DNA of 64,000 bases, from contig JAFYYM010000073.1 in assembly GCA_017557535.1 (NCBI GenBank), positions 1-64,000 on the forward strand, written 5' to 3'. Positions 9,494 to 17,910 of this stretch are shown here, piece after piece. The notes below the pieces were generated by a model that was given only the letters and a program-made list of their open reading frames with translations, made no database searches and was not told where the DNA came from. How positions within the stretch are numbered: position 1 is the stretch's first letter; each line of letters begins with the position of its first letter. Origin of the DNA: Bacteroidales bacterium (GTDB lineage: Bacteria; Bacteroidota; Bacteroidia; Bacteroidales; UBA932). The position numbers and the translations under genes are program-made.

Positions 9494-10780
9494 ATGAAAA
9501 CACGCGTATTGCTTTACTTCTCGGCGCTTCTGGCCCTGGCTTCCTGCGGCTCAGCGGCGCGGTACGCCACTGACACCTCGGGACAGAGGTATCAGGACGG
9601 GATCTACTATACATCTGACGCGTCTGCGACAGAAATGGCATCCACGGCCGACCTCCAGGAAGAGACCGACCTGCTGGTCGCTAAGACACAGAACTCCCCT
9701 ATCTTCATGAAGAGCGGAGAGAAGGTCGACACCCTGTTCATCCCGAATAACAAGGTGGCGAAAATAGATTTCAACAAGAGTGATAATACCACCTCCGTCT
9801 ACCTGTACGACAACAGCTGGGACACCTGGGCCGCTTATCAGCCTTGGTACGCCGCTTCGTGGTACTCATGGTATCGCCCGTATTATTCCTCAATCTACTG
9901 GGGGTATAACCCCTGGTACTACGGAGGATGGTACGACCCGTGGTATTACCGTCCCTTCTACCACTTTGGTTGGTATGACCCGTGGTACTACCGTCCTTAC
10001 TACCACTATGGTTGGTACGGCTGGTATGACCCGTGGTACTACGACCCTTGGTACTATGATCCGTGGTATTATGGCGGTTGGTATGGTCATTACTATGGCT
10101 GGTATGGCGGTTACACCTGGCATCATCACGGATGGGGTCATGTCCCTAGTTGGGGTTTCGGCGGGGGCGACAGGGTTTACAGACCCAGGGTCGCGACGAC
10201 CGTATCGAACACTAGAGGCGGCATAGGATCTTCCTCCAGGTCCGCAGGTGTAAGAAGTTCCTCCATGTCCCGCGCAAGGACTGGAACGGTCAGCACCAGG
10301 ACTTCCACAGCCACCAGGTCCTCCGGCACGTCCGGAAGCGCGGCGAGATCATCCATCTCGTCAGTCGCCAGGACAGCGAGGCCGAACTCCGGCCAGGCTG
10401 TCAGGTCTTCTTCGACCGGCACCCGCGTCAGCGGTGGGACTGTGGCAAGCGGATCCTCCAGGACCACATACGGCACCTCAGGTACCACCTACAGCCGCTC
10501 ATCTTCCGGTTCAACAACCTATAGCAGACCGTCCACTTCTTCCAGCTCAACCCGTTCCAGCGGCTCCAGCAGCAGCGGAAGCTACAGGTCGTCATCCACA
10601 TCCCGCTCATCCAGCTCCGGCAGCTATTCCAGAAGTTCCTCTTCAGGAAGCTACTCTTCAGGGAGCAGTTCCAGAAGCTCAGGTGGATATAGCGGCGGCA
10701 GCTCAGGCGGAGGTTACAGCGGAGGAGGTGGTAGCTCTTCAGGCGGTGGCAGAAGCTCAGGCGGTGGCGGAAGGAGATAA
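9494..10780 (+). CDS. Lipoprotein with WYDPWYY aromatic repeats and a Ser/Gly/Arg-rich tail
   Basis: A 428-aa protein with a type II signal and lipobox LALASC (Cys18). Residues 19-105 form a small folded-looking region with TLFIPNNKVAKIDF. Residues 109-221 are extraordinarily rich in Trp, Tyr, His and Gly, with five DPWYY units at 148, 162, 179, 184 and 189. Residues 230-428 are a low-complexity Ser/Arg/Thr then Ser/Gly tail. An AGGAG lies 8 nt before the ATG. It is predicted to be lipid-anchored outside the cytoplasm. No enzymatic motif is seen. Related Bacteroidota proteins exist with similar composition but no known role. Structural, adhesive or metal- or polyphenol-binding roles are only guesses. 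Confidence 0.75.
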   Translation: MKTRVLLYFSALLALASCGSAARYATDTSGQRYQDGIYYTSDASATEMASTADLQEETDLLVAKTQNSPIFMKSGEKVDTLFIPNNKVAKIDFNKSDNTTSVYLYDNSWDTWAAYQPWYAASWYSWYRPYYSSIYWGYNPWYYGGWYDPWYYRPFYHFGWYDPWYYRPYYHYGWYGWYDPWYYDPWYYDPWYYGGWYGHYYGWYGGYTWHHHGWGHVPSWGFGGGDRVYRPRVATTVSNTRGGIGSSSRSAGVRSSSMSRARTGTVSTRTSTATRSSGTSGSAARSSISSVARTARPNSGQAVRSSSTGTRVSGGTVASGSSRTTYGTSGTTYSRSSSGSTTYSRPSTSSSSTRSSGSSSSGSYRSSSTSRSSSSGSYSRSSSSGSYSSGSSSRSSGGYSGGSSGGGYSGGGGSSSGGGRSSGGGGRR

Positions 10781-10842
10781 TCCTTGACCTTCCAGATCAA
10801 TAACTACTTTTCCATGATTTAAACTATCAAAATCCTATCACA

Positions 10843-12531
10843 ATGAAAAAGACTTTTATCGCTATAACTCTCATGCTGGCCGCTGTCACAGCGGGAGCAC
10901 AGACAATGTACGATGGACTGACTTTCAGCCAGAACAACTATTACGGCACAGCCCGCTCCATGGGAATGGGTAACGCCATGACAGCTGTGGGAGGCGATCT
11001 CGGTTCCGTAGGCATCAATCCTGCCGGCTCAGCCGTGTACAACTATTCCCAGTTCACGATCACGCCTAACGTGACCATGAGTTCCATGAACGCGTCCTGG
11101 AGCGCCTATCCCGTGAACGGAACAGACACCTACACCGGTCAGGTCAACAAGACCCTTTCCAGGTTCACGATGCCTAACATCGGAGCCACGATCAACTTCA
11201 ACACCGGCAGGAAAAGAGGCCTCAAGGGTGTCACCTACGGTTTTGTCGTCAATAGCGTGAACAACTACACCGGTCAGATGATGACTGGAGGAAAGAATGA
11301 CATGACAAGCTATCAAAGCTCTATCGCTGTCGCGGCTGACGGTTATGACATTGACTTCCTCAATGGCTATTTGGATGCCTCGGGCGGTTCCATCGACGAC
11401 TGGAAGCATCCTTATCAGAATGCTGATGACCGGGGATACTATGCCCCTTGGAATGTGATAACCAACGCCCAGGCCGGTTCCATCGCCAACTATGGAGATG
11501 TCAATGACCCTGACTATTATTACAGGTATATCGCCGCCACGGAAGGTTTCACACAGACATCAGACAAAGACCAGTACGGCAACTATATCTATGACATATT
11601 CCTTGGAGGACCTCTCAACCAGTCTTTCGGAAAGAAGGTCACCGGAGGAAAGACCGACGCTATCCTTAACTTGGGATTCAATTTCAATGACAAGTTCTTC
11701 CTCGGATTCAACCTTGGAATCACGAGCCTGAACTATGATTACGACGAATACTTCAAGGAGGCGGCTGTCGATCCCTCTGATTTCCGCATCGACTACGACG
11801 AGGCGACCACCTACTTCACTGACTATCGCACACGTTACTCATATTCAGCTGACGGAGCTGGAGTTTATGGCAAAATCGGCTTCATCGCGATTCCTGTTGA
11901 GGGATTGAGGATAGGAGCGGCCATCCAGACTCCTACCACCCTGTTCATCGATGAGATCTGGCGTCACTCGACAGACGTGAACTACCAGAACTCTTCCTAC
12001 AACGGGAACGCCACTTCCCCGGAGGGCAATTTCTCATACAGGCTCGCGACCCCTTATAGGGCGAACGCCGGTTTGGCATACACCTTCATGGGAATGGGAC
12101 TCCTGAGTGTCGATTATGAGATGACTGATTACAGCACAATGAAGTTCAAGGACCGCTCAGGCGGATGGAGTGAGACCTTCGATGACGTCAACCGCGACAT
12201 TGCCAGCTGCATGGGTGTATCCCACAGTGTCAGGGTCGGCGCAGAGATCAAGCCTATTCCCGAGTTCGCCATAAGGGCTGGTTACAACTTCACCACCACA
12301 CCCGAGTATGACGGGTCAGTGACTCTGAATGACAAGCTCCACATCCTTTCCGCAGGTGTGGGATACTCTTCAAAGGGATCATTCTTCGCCGATCTGGCGG
12401 CCAGGTATTCAGCCTTCTCGGATGAGTACATCTCGCCTTACGCCGACTATCTCAGTGACGTCGCTTCTCCGATGATCCTCAACAAGAGGGATCGGTACGA
12501 CATCACAGCTACTATCGGCTGGAGGTTTTAA
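10843..12531 (+). CDS. FadL/OmpP1-like outer membrane transport protein
   Basis: A 562-aa protein with a clear signal peptide (MKKTFIAITLMLAAVTAGAQ). It then has the FadL-family opening GTARSMGMGNAMTAVGGDLG and VGINPAGSAVYN, and many amphipathic strands ending with an aromatic C-terminal residue (ITATIGWRF). FadL-type barrels pass hydrophobic compounds across the outer membrane; the substrate here is unknown. It lies 62 bp after the aromatic-repeat lipoprotein on the same strand and may be cotranscribed. Its 3' end overlaps the convergent WbqC-like gene by 20 bp. Confidence 0.85.
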   Translation: MKKTFIAITLMLAAVTAGAQTMYDGLTFSQNNYYGTARSMGMGNAMTAVGGDLGSVGINPAGSAVYNYSQFTITPNVTMSSMNASWSAYPVNGTDTYTGQVNKTLSRFTMPNIGATINFNTGRKRGLKGVTYGFVVNSVNNYTGQMMTGGKNDMTSYQSSIAVAADGYDIDFLNGYLDASGGSIDDWKHPYQNADDRGYYAPWNVITNAQAGSIANYGDVNDPDYYYRYIAATEGFTQTSDKDQYGNYIYDIFLGGPLNQSFGKKVTGGKTDAILNLGFNFNDKFFLGFNLGITSLNYDYDEYFKEAAVDPSDFRIDYDEATTYFTDYRTRYSYSADGAGVYGKIGFIAIPVEGLRIGAAIQTPTTLFIDEIWRHSTDVNYQNSSYNGNATSPEGNFSYRLATPYRANAGLAYTFMGMGLLSVDYEMTDYSTMKFKDRSGGWSETFDDVNRDIASCMGVSHSVRVGAEIKPIPEFAIRAGYNFTTTPEYDGSVTLNDKLHILSAGVGYSSKGSFFADLAARYSAFSDEYISPYADYLSDVASPMILNKRDRYDITATIGWRF

Positions 12532-13171
12532 GATAAAGGATTGAGTCGGGACCTTCATTGAACAGAAGGTCCATGATAGAAAGATCTGAAATGAAACCGT
12601 GCTTCCCGGCAAAGACCTGGAAGTACGGTTTTTCCAATCCCAGGTCTCTGAGGACAGTGTTCGGGCGCTTTGGATGAAGTACCTCGCGATAGTCCTCTCC
12701 ATACATTTGGGATGCGGCAGGGCAATAATCCTCCGTCAACCTGATGTCCGCGACTATCCCGGTCTTCCGCAAAAAGAAACGGATGATACTCATGTCCAGC
12801 TCGAAAAGAGTCTCCGGATGGGAGTCAAGGATAGCGAACAACTCGTCCTTGTAATAATCGAAGTACGCCGAGGATTCATAAGCGGAGGATATAGCCCGCT
12901 TGGTCTTCAAAACCCAGGGTGTGGAATAATCAACCTTGATCCCGGTGATCGGGAGCTCATGAGTGCCCTCATGGACAATCGGGAAATTCAGATAGGCCGG
13001 GCCATCAGCGGCCATGATCTCGCACCGGTTCCTCCAAGACTGTTTCTGGTAATTCTCGCAGGCCTCAATATAAACAATGGAAGGAATGGTGTTTTCCGGA
13101 GAAAGAACCATTCCTTTAGCTATCAGCGCGAAATAACTGACCGGAGGGAAATAGGCAATGCCCAACAACAT
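12512..13171 (-). CDS. WbqC-like family protein
   Basis: A 219-aa protein matching the WbqC-like family (PF08889). It has the N-terminal IAYFPPVSYFALIAKG, then ENYQKQSWRNRCEI and TPWVLKTKRAISSAYESS. The family is found next to lipopolysaccharide and polysaccharide genes and is thought to be transferase-like, but its reaction is not established. Here it follows lpxA by only 7 bp at the end of the lipid A operon, which supports an envelope role. The 3' end overlaps the FadL-like gene. Confidence 0.85.
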   Translation of the reverse strand: MLLGIAYFPPVSYFALIAKGMVLSPENTIPSIVYIEACENYQKQSWRNRCEIMAADGPAYLNFPIVHEGTHELPITGIKVDYSTPWVLKTKRAISSAYESSAYFDYYKDELFAILDSHPETLFELDMSIIRFFLRKTGIVADIRLTEDYCPAASQMYGEDYREVLHPKRPNTVLRDLGLEKPYFQVFAGKHGFISDLSIMDLLFNEGPDSILYLKTSSR

Positions 13172-13178
13172 GGATCGC

Positions 13179-13991
13179 CTACTCTATCGCTGTCCTGTCG
13201 GTAGGATCGCTGGCGCGGATGATGCCTCGCTTGGAACTACGTATGAATTCCAGGATCGTGTCCCTCTCCTCGCTTTGAGGGAAACCGGCCTCAACCTTAG
13301 CGCAGCCATCTGAGATATTCAGGCCGGCATAGTAAATCATGTCATAAATGTCCTTGATGGAGCGGATAGTGTCAGAGGAGAATCCCCTGCGGCGAAGACC
13401 TACTATATTCACTCCGACGTAGCTCAAAGGCTCATGGCCACAGAGAGCGTAAGGAGGGACATCCTTGTTGATCCTGGCCATGCCTCCCACCATCGCATGG
13501 CAACCGACCTTTGAGAACTGGTGGGCTTTGGAGCCTCCACCAATGATGGCCCAATCGTCCACCACTGTCTCTCCAGCGAGTCCGACATAGCTGACGAGGA
13601 TGCAATGGTTCCCGATCACACAATCATGTGCAACATGGGAGTAAGACATTATCAATGTGTCGTTTCCAACCTTTGTGACATACTTCCCGCTTGCTTTTGT
13701 CCCACGGTTGATGGTAGCGCACTCCCGGACAGTGACATTATCACCTATCTCCACCGAAGTGACCTCTCCCTCGAACTTAAGATCCTGAGGAACCGCACCA
13801 ACCACGGCGCCGGGATAAATCTGGCAGTTCTTGCCCATTTTGACATACTGGAATATCGTGGCGTGCGGGAATATCTTGCAGCCGTCGCCAATCTCAACGT
13901 CATCATCGACGAATGCGAAAGGCCCTATCTCGATGTTGTCCCCAAGTATCGCATTGGGGCTCACTGACGCGAGAGGAGAAATATTATTCAT
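13179..13991 (-). CDS. lpxA: Acyl-ACP:UDP-N-acetylglucosamine O-acyltransferase
   Basis: Catalyses the first step of lipid A synthesis, placing a 3-hydroxyacyl chain on UDP-GlcNAc. The 270-aa protein has an N-terminal left-handed beta-helix built from hexapeptides (LGDNIEIGPFAFVDDDVEIG and onward). The catalytic His is in SYSHVAHDCVIG, and a C-terminal helical domain follows GLRRRGFS. It starts 17 bp after lpxC and is followed by the WbqC-like gene, giving lpxD-lpxC-lpxA-wbqC on the minus strand. Confidence 0.97.
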   Translation of the reverse strand: MNNISPLASVSPNAILGDNIEIGPFAFVDDDVEIGDGCKIFPHATIFQYVKMGKNCQIYPGAVVGAVPQDLKFEGEVTSVEIGDNVTVRECATINRGTKASGKYVTKVGNDTLIMSYSHVAHDCVIGNHCILVSYVGLAGETVVDDWAIIGGGSKAHQFSKVGCHAMVGGMARINKDVPPYALCGHEPLSYVGVNIVGLRRRGFSSDTIRSIKDIYDMIYYAGLNISDGCAKVEAGFPQSEERDTILEFIRSSKRGIIRASDPTDRTAIE

Positions 13992-14008
13992 TCTTTTCTA
14001 TTTTTATA

Positions 14009-14926
14009 TTATTCAGATATAGCCTCGATGATGGCTTTCGCCATCCTCGTATTGACGGTATGACCAGGTTTGAATGCCTCAACCTTGGCCATCAGACGAC
14101 CTCCGGCAAGGGCCAGGTCCCCGATCATGTCGAGCAACTTATGCCGGCCGCACTCATCCGGGAAGCGAAGCTGAAGGTTGTTGAGATATCCTTCGTCATT
14201 AATGGCCAACTTAGGTACATTAAACAAGGAGGACAGCCTCTCAACCTGTTCATCTGAGACAGGATGCTCCACAATGACTATGGCGTTATCCACATCACCC
14301 CCCTTTACGAGATTGTTCTGGAAAAGATACTCTATCTCATGGAAGAAGACAAAAGTGCGGCAATATGCGATCTGCCCCGCATAATCGGCATCCTCATCCC
14401 AATGAGCCTTCTGTACTCCTAAGATTCTCGACCCGAAATCCACCGTTATGTCAATCGACGGGGTGTCGGAAGGGGTCACCTTGATATAGGAACCCGTCTT
14501 CTCATCCCTGACCTCGATCTCTCCAGGGATGGTGACATACTTCTTCATGGCGTCCTGCTCGACAAGACCGTCTTCCTTGATCGCCTCGACATAGTAACGG
14601 GCACTTCCATCAAGTATCGGAACCTCCACATTATCAATCTCAACGATGGCGTTGTCCACTCCCATTCCAGAGAGAGCGGACATAAGATGCTCAATAGTGG
14701 AGACTGATGCGGAACCCTCGGAGATGGTTGTGCTCCTCGCTGTCGACGAGACATTTCCGGCCAGCGCCTTGACTATCGCCTCATCACCGAGATCAACCCT
14801 ACGGAACACTATACCGGTCCCGACGGGAGCCGGGATCAGTCTCATGTTGGCGATTTGACCGGTGTGAAGACCTTTGCCTCGGAACTCATGTTCCCGGGAT
14901 AGGGTCTTTTGTTTGAGTGACGTCAT
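14009..14926 (-). CDS. lpxC: UDP-3-O-acyl-N-acetylglucosamine deacetylase, without FabZ fusion
   Basis: A zinc deacetylase, the committed step of lipid A synthesis. The 305-aa protein covers a full LpxC: HEFRGKGLHTGQ at the start, zinc motif STIEHLMSALSGMG, RTFVFFHEIEYL, and HKLLDMIGDLALAGG followed by the C-terminal His in FKPGHTVNTR. In well-studied Bacteroidota, LpxC carries a C-terminal FabZ dehydratase domain, giving roughly 460 aa. Here the reading frame stops right after the LpxC domain (ending AIIEAISE) and lpxA begins 17 bp later, so the protein is monofunctional. No fabZ is in the window. Confidence 0.96.
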   Translation of the reverse strand: MTSLKQKTLSREHEFRGKGLHTGQIANMRLIPAPVGTGIVFRRVDLGDEAIVKALAGNVSSTARSTTISEGSASVSTIEHLMSALSGMGVDNAIVEIDNVEVPILDGSARYYVEAIKEDGLVEQDAMKKYVTIPGEIEVRDEKTGSYIKVTPSDTPSIDITVDFGSRILGVQKAHWDEDADYAGQIAYCRTFVFFHEIEYLFQNNLVKGGDVDNAIVIVEHPVSDEQVERLSSLFNVPKLAINDEGYLNNLQLRFPDECGRHKLLDMIGDLALAGGRLMAKVEAFKPGHTVNTRMAKAIIEAISE

Positions 14927-15001
14927 AAAAAATCTTTGCGTTCAGATTTACTACAAAAAGCAGTCCGCAAAGATACGAAGGTTATTATTAATAAACAATG
15001 A

Positions 15002-15991
15002 TTACTCCTTTCCCTGGCGGCGGAACACCGCATAGCTTCGCATATAATTCTTGAGATTGATAGCGGGAGAGCCAAGCAAAGTCTGCCCCGTATCCTTTAT
15101 GTTTCCTATGACCCCGGCTTGGGCTCCCAAAGTGGTGTTGTCCGCTATCTCAAGATGACCGGCAATTCCGACTTGACCGGCCAGGATACAATTCTTGCCT
15201 ATCTTTGTGGACCCGGCTATCCCGCATTGGGCCGCCATGACTGTATTATCCCCTATCTGCACATTATGGGCGATCTGGCAAAGATTGTCGATCTTCACAC
15301 CGTTACCGATAATCGTGGACTCCATTTCGGAGCGGTCAATGGTGGTTCCGGCACCGATCTCGACATTATTCCCTATGATGACATTCCCGAGATGCTCGAT
15401 CTTCTCCCAAGTGCCATCGGGAAGCGGGGCGTTGCCGAACCCATCAGATCCGATAACCGCATTGGCGTGGATAATGACATTGTCACCGATAACCATTCCA
15501 GGGTAGATGACAACTCCCGGATATATGATGCAATGCTTTCCGATAACAGTGTTGTCCCCGACATACACATTCTCGAAAATCTTGGTGTAATCCCCCACCT
15601 TAGCATGGTGTCCCACGTAAGAATGACTGCCAAGATAAACTTTCTTGCCGAACTTGGTAGTGAGAAACCAGGAAGAACGGAACCCTCTGTGCCTACGGTC
15701 CGTACGTTTTTGGGTGGCGGCGTATTTCAAGAGGTCAGCCAGGGACTTGTAGGCGTCCTCAACCCTGATCAATGTGGGTGATACAGGCTCCTTTGGCTGG
15801 AAATCCTTGTTGACCAGCAAGATACTAGCCTTGCAGGTGTACACGTATTTCTCGTACTTGGGATTGGCGAAGAAGCAAAGTTGGCCTGCCTTTCCATGCT
15901 CGATTTTCGCGAATGAGGTAACCTTTGCCTGAGGGTCGCCATCGACCGTTCCTTTGAGCACCTGGGCCAATTGCTTTGCTGTAAATTCCAT
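15002..15991 (-). CDS. lpxD: UDP-3-O-(3-hydroxyacyl)glucosamine N-acyltransferase
   Basis: The third lipid A enzyme, adding the N-linked 3-hydroxyacyl chain. The 329-aa protein has the N-terminal uridine-binding domain ([33 protein letters not shown]). A long hexapeptide helix follows, with [20 protein letters not shown] carrying the catalytic His region. It is the first gene of the lipid A run, 75 bp upstream of lpxC, with its own promoter in the divergent gap with rimP. Confidence 0.96.
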   Translation of the reverse strand: MEFTAKQLAQVLKGTVDGDPQAKVTSFAKIEHGKAGQLCFFANPKYEKYVYTCKASILLVNKDFQPKEPVSPTLIRVEDAYKSLADLLKYAATQKRTDRRHRGFRSSWFLTTKFGKKVYLGSHSYVGHHAKVGDYTKIFENVYVGDNTVIGKHCIIYPGVVIYPGMVIGDNVIIHANAVIGSDGFGNAPLPDGTWEKIEHLGNVIIGNNVEIGAGTTIDRSEMESTIIGNGVKIDNLCQIAHNVQIGDNTVMAAQCGIAGSTKIGKNCILAGQVGIAGHLEIADNTTLGAQAGVIGNIKDTGQTLLGSPAINLKNYMRSYAVFRRQGKE

Positions 15992-16021
15992 CTTCTTTCC
16001 GCTAATTCATCAAAATCTTTA

Positions 16022-16053
16022 CAAAGTAAACGATTTATTTTCATTTTCCCCAA
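16022..16053 (-). promoter_or_regulatory. Promoter for lpxD
   Basis: On the minus strand TTG (16051-16053), a 21-nt spacer, and TTACTTTG (16022-16029) sit about 30 nt before the lpxD ATG. The -7 box differs by one base from TAnnTTTG. Confidence 0.45.
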
Positions 16054-16061
16054 ATAATCAT

Positions 16062-16069
16062 TACCTTTG
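16062..16069 (+). promoter_or_regulatory. -7 box for rimP-nusA-infB
   Basis: TACCTTTG matches TAnnTTTG exactly on the plus strand, about 50 nt before the rimP ATG. Transcription from it would include the hairpin at 16082-16110. No TTG is seen at the expected distance. Confidence 0.45.
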
Positions 16070-16081
16070 TGCCGTTGTGAG

Positions 16082-16118
16082 AGATAGGTGACGTCAGGCG
16101 TCTCCTATCTTTTGTTTT
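16082..16118 (+). promoter_or_regulatory. Terminator-like leader hairpin directly before rimP
   Basis: The left arm AGATAGG-t-GACG (16082-16093) pairs with CGTC-t-CCTATCT (16099-16110): 11 pairs with one internal mismatch and a 5-nt loop. A TTTGTTTT tract (16111-16118) follows and abuts the rimP ATG at 16119. It has the form of an intrinsic terminator in the 5' leader, so it could act as an attenuator for rimP-nusA-infB or mask the start codon. Confidence 0.6.
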
Positions 16119-16595
16119 ATGAGTATGGACAAGGAATTGATTCAGAAAACCATCGAACCGGTGGTCGAAGAGCTAGGGTGCTTTATCGTGGAAATCATTG
16201 TCACCAAAGACAATGACATTACACTCACTGTTGAGAAGACCTCTGGCGAGGTCTCCCTGGAAGATTGCGTCACCCTGAACGACGCCTTCCTCGCGGCTTT
16301 TGACAAGGATGTCGAGGACTATTCGCTGACAGTCTCGTCAGCTGGACTTGACCAGCCATTCAAAGTCCATGGACAATATGTGAAAGCCATAGGCTCACAG
16401 GTCGTGGCTCTCCTGAAGGGCGGAAGAAAACTGACAGGAGTGCTCACAGGGGTGGATGAGGACGGCATTAGCGTCCGCTACATGGCCAAGGAACTTCCGG
16501 AAGGGAAGAAAAAGAGAATCACGGTTGAGCGTGAGGAGCGGTTAGGATTCGAATCGATCAATTCAGTGACCCCATTGGTTGAATTCAAGAAATAG
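16119..16595 (+). CDS. rimP: Ribosome maturation factor RimP
   Basis: A 158-aa cytoplasmic factor for 30S subunit assembly. The N-terminal domain contains VVEELGCFIVEI and LEDCVTLNDAF, followed by the family-typical VSSAGLDQPFK and a C-terminal SH3-like domain (GRKLTGVLTGVDEDGI). An in-frame ATG two codons later (16125) is an alternative start. It heads the conserved rimP-nusA-infB operon, 12 bp before nusA. Confidence 0.94.
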   Translation: MSMDKELIQKTIEPVVEELGCFIVEIIVTKDNDITLTVEKTSGEVSLEDCVTLNDAFLAAFDKDVEDYSLTVSSAGLDQPFKVHGQYVKAIGSQVVALLKGGRKLTGVLTGVDEDGISVRYMAKELPEGKKKRITVEREERLGFESINSVTPLVEFKK

Positions 16596-16607
16596 TAATT
16601 ATAAATT

Positions 16608-17873
16608 ATGGAAAAGAAAGACGTTATAACTCTCATTGACGCCTTCAAGGACTTCAAGGAAGAGAAGAACATCGACAGGCCTGTGATGATGGGCGTCCTT
16701 AAGGACGTGTTCCTCACCCAGATCGCCAAGACCTACGGGTCCTCTGACAATTTTGACGTGATCATCAATGTCGACAAGGGCGACTGCGAGATCTACCAGA
16801 ACTTCGACATCGTGGAGGAAGTGGAGAATCCCAACACCCAGATCACTCTTGAGCAGATCAAAGAGGAGACCGGTGATGATGATTATGAGATCGGTGACGT
16901 GTACACCAAGAAGCTTTCCCTCGCCTCTTTCGGGAGAAGAGGCATCCTGAACATCAGGCAGAACTTGCAGGGAAGGATCATGGACATTGACAAAGCCAAT
17001 GTCTTCAAGGAGTATTCCGATAAGGTCGGGGAGATCTTCACTGGAGAGATTTACCAGACCTGGTCAAAGGAGGTCATCATCCTTGATGAGGACAGCAACG
17101 AGCTCCATCTTCCTAAGAATGAGCAGATTCCCGGAGAGCGCTTCAAGAAGGGTGACACCATCCGCGCCATCATCAAGAGCGTCGAGATGAAGAACAACAC
17201 CACTCCTTACATCACTCTTTCGAGAACATCTAACGAGTTCCTTGAGAAGCTGTTCGAGCTTGAGGTGCCCGAGATCTTCGACGGCCTGATCACCATCAAG
17301 AAAGTGGTCAGGGTTCCCGGCGAGAGAGCCAAGGTCGCTGTCGAGTCTTATGATGAGAGAATTGATCCTATCGGAGCCTGCATCGGTGTGAAAGGATCCA
17401 GGATCATCGGCATCGTACGTGAGTTGCGCAACGAGAATATCGACGTGCTCCAATGGACTTCCAACACCCAGCTTCTCATCCAGAGAGCTCTGAATCCCGC
17501 AAGGGTCTCTTCAATCGACCTTGGCAACTCCTCAGAGGACAAGATCAAGGTCTACATGCAGCCTGATGAGGTCAAGAAGGGAATCGGACGTGGCGGTTGC
17601 AACATCAAACTCGCCGGAATGCTCGTTGGCAGGGAGATCGAGGTCTGGAGGGAGCTCTCAAAGGACGAGATCCAAGAAGAGGAGGATGTCCTTCTCAGCG
17701 AGTTCAGCAACGAGATCGATCAGTGGGTCATCGACCGCCTTGAGGCTATCGGTTGCGACACCGCGAAGAGTGTCCTGGCCTTCTCGCCAGATGACATCGC
17801 TAAGAGAGCCGATCTCGAGGACGAGACTGTAGCGGAGGTCTTCCGCATCCTGAAAGCGGAATTTGAGGATTAG
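16608..17873 (+). CDS. nusA: Transcription termination/antitermination factor NusA
   Basis: Binds RNA polymerase and nascent RNA, controlling pausing, termination and antitermination. The 421-aa protein has an N-terminal polymerase-binding domain, an S1 domain around residues 140-200 (GEIFTGEIYQTWSKEVIIL) and two KH domains. The KH region carries IGACIGVKGSRIIGIVREL and KKGIGRGGCNIKLAGMLVG. A C-terminal acidic helix-hairpin-helix segment follows. Length and order are normal for Bacteroidota. It lies between rimP and infB. Confidence 0.97.
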   Translation: MEKKDVITLIDAFKDFKEEKNIDRPVMMGVLKDVFLTQIAKTYGSSDNFDVIINVDKGDCEIYQNFDIVEEVENPNTQITLEQIKEETGDDDYEIGDVYTKKLSLASFGRRGILNIRQNLQGRIMDIDKANVFKEYSDKVGEIFTGEIYQTWSKEVIILDEDSNELHLPKNEQIPGERFKKGDTIRAIIKSVEMKNNTTPYITLSRTSNEFLEKLFELEVPEIFDGLITIKKVVRVPGERAKVAVESYDERIDPIGACIGVKGSRIIGIVRELRNENIDVLQWTSNTQLLIQRALNPARVSSIDLGNSSEDKIKVYMQPDEVKKGIGRGGCNIKLAGMLVGREIEVWRELSKDEIQEEEDVLLSEFSNEIDQWVIDRLEAIGCDTAKSVLAFSPDDIAKRADLEDETVAEVFRILKAEFED

Positions 17874-17910
17874 TCCATAAGGACAAGTGTTTAATTAAAA
17901 GGGGTTGAAT

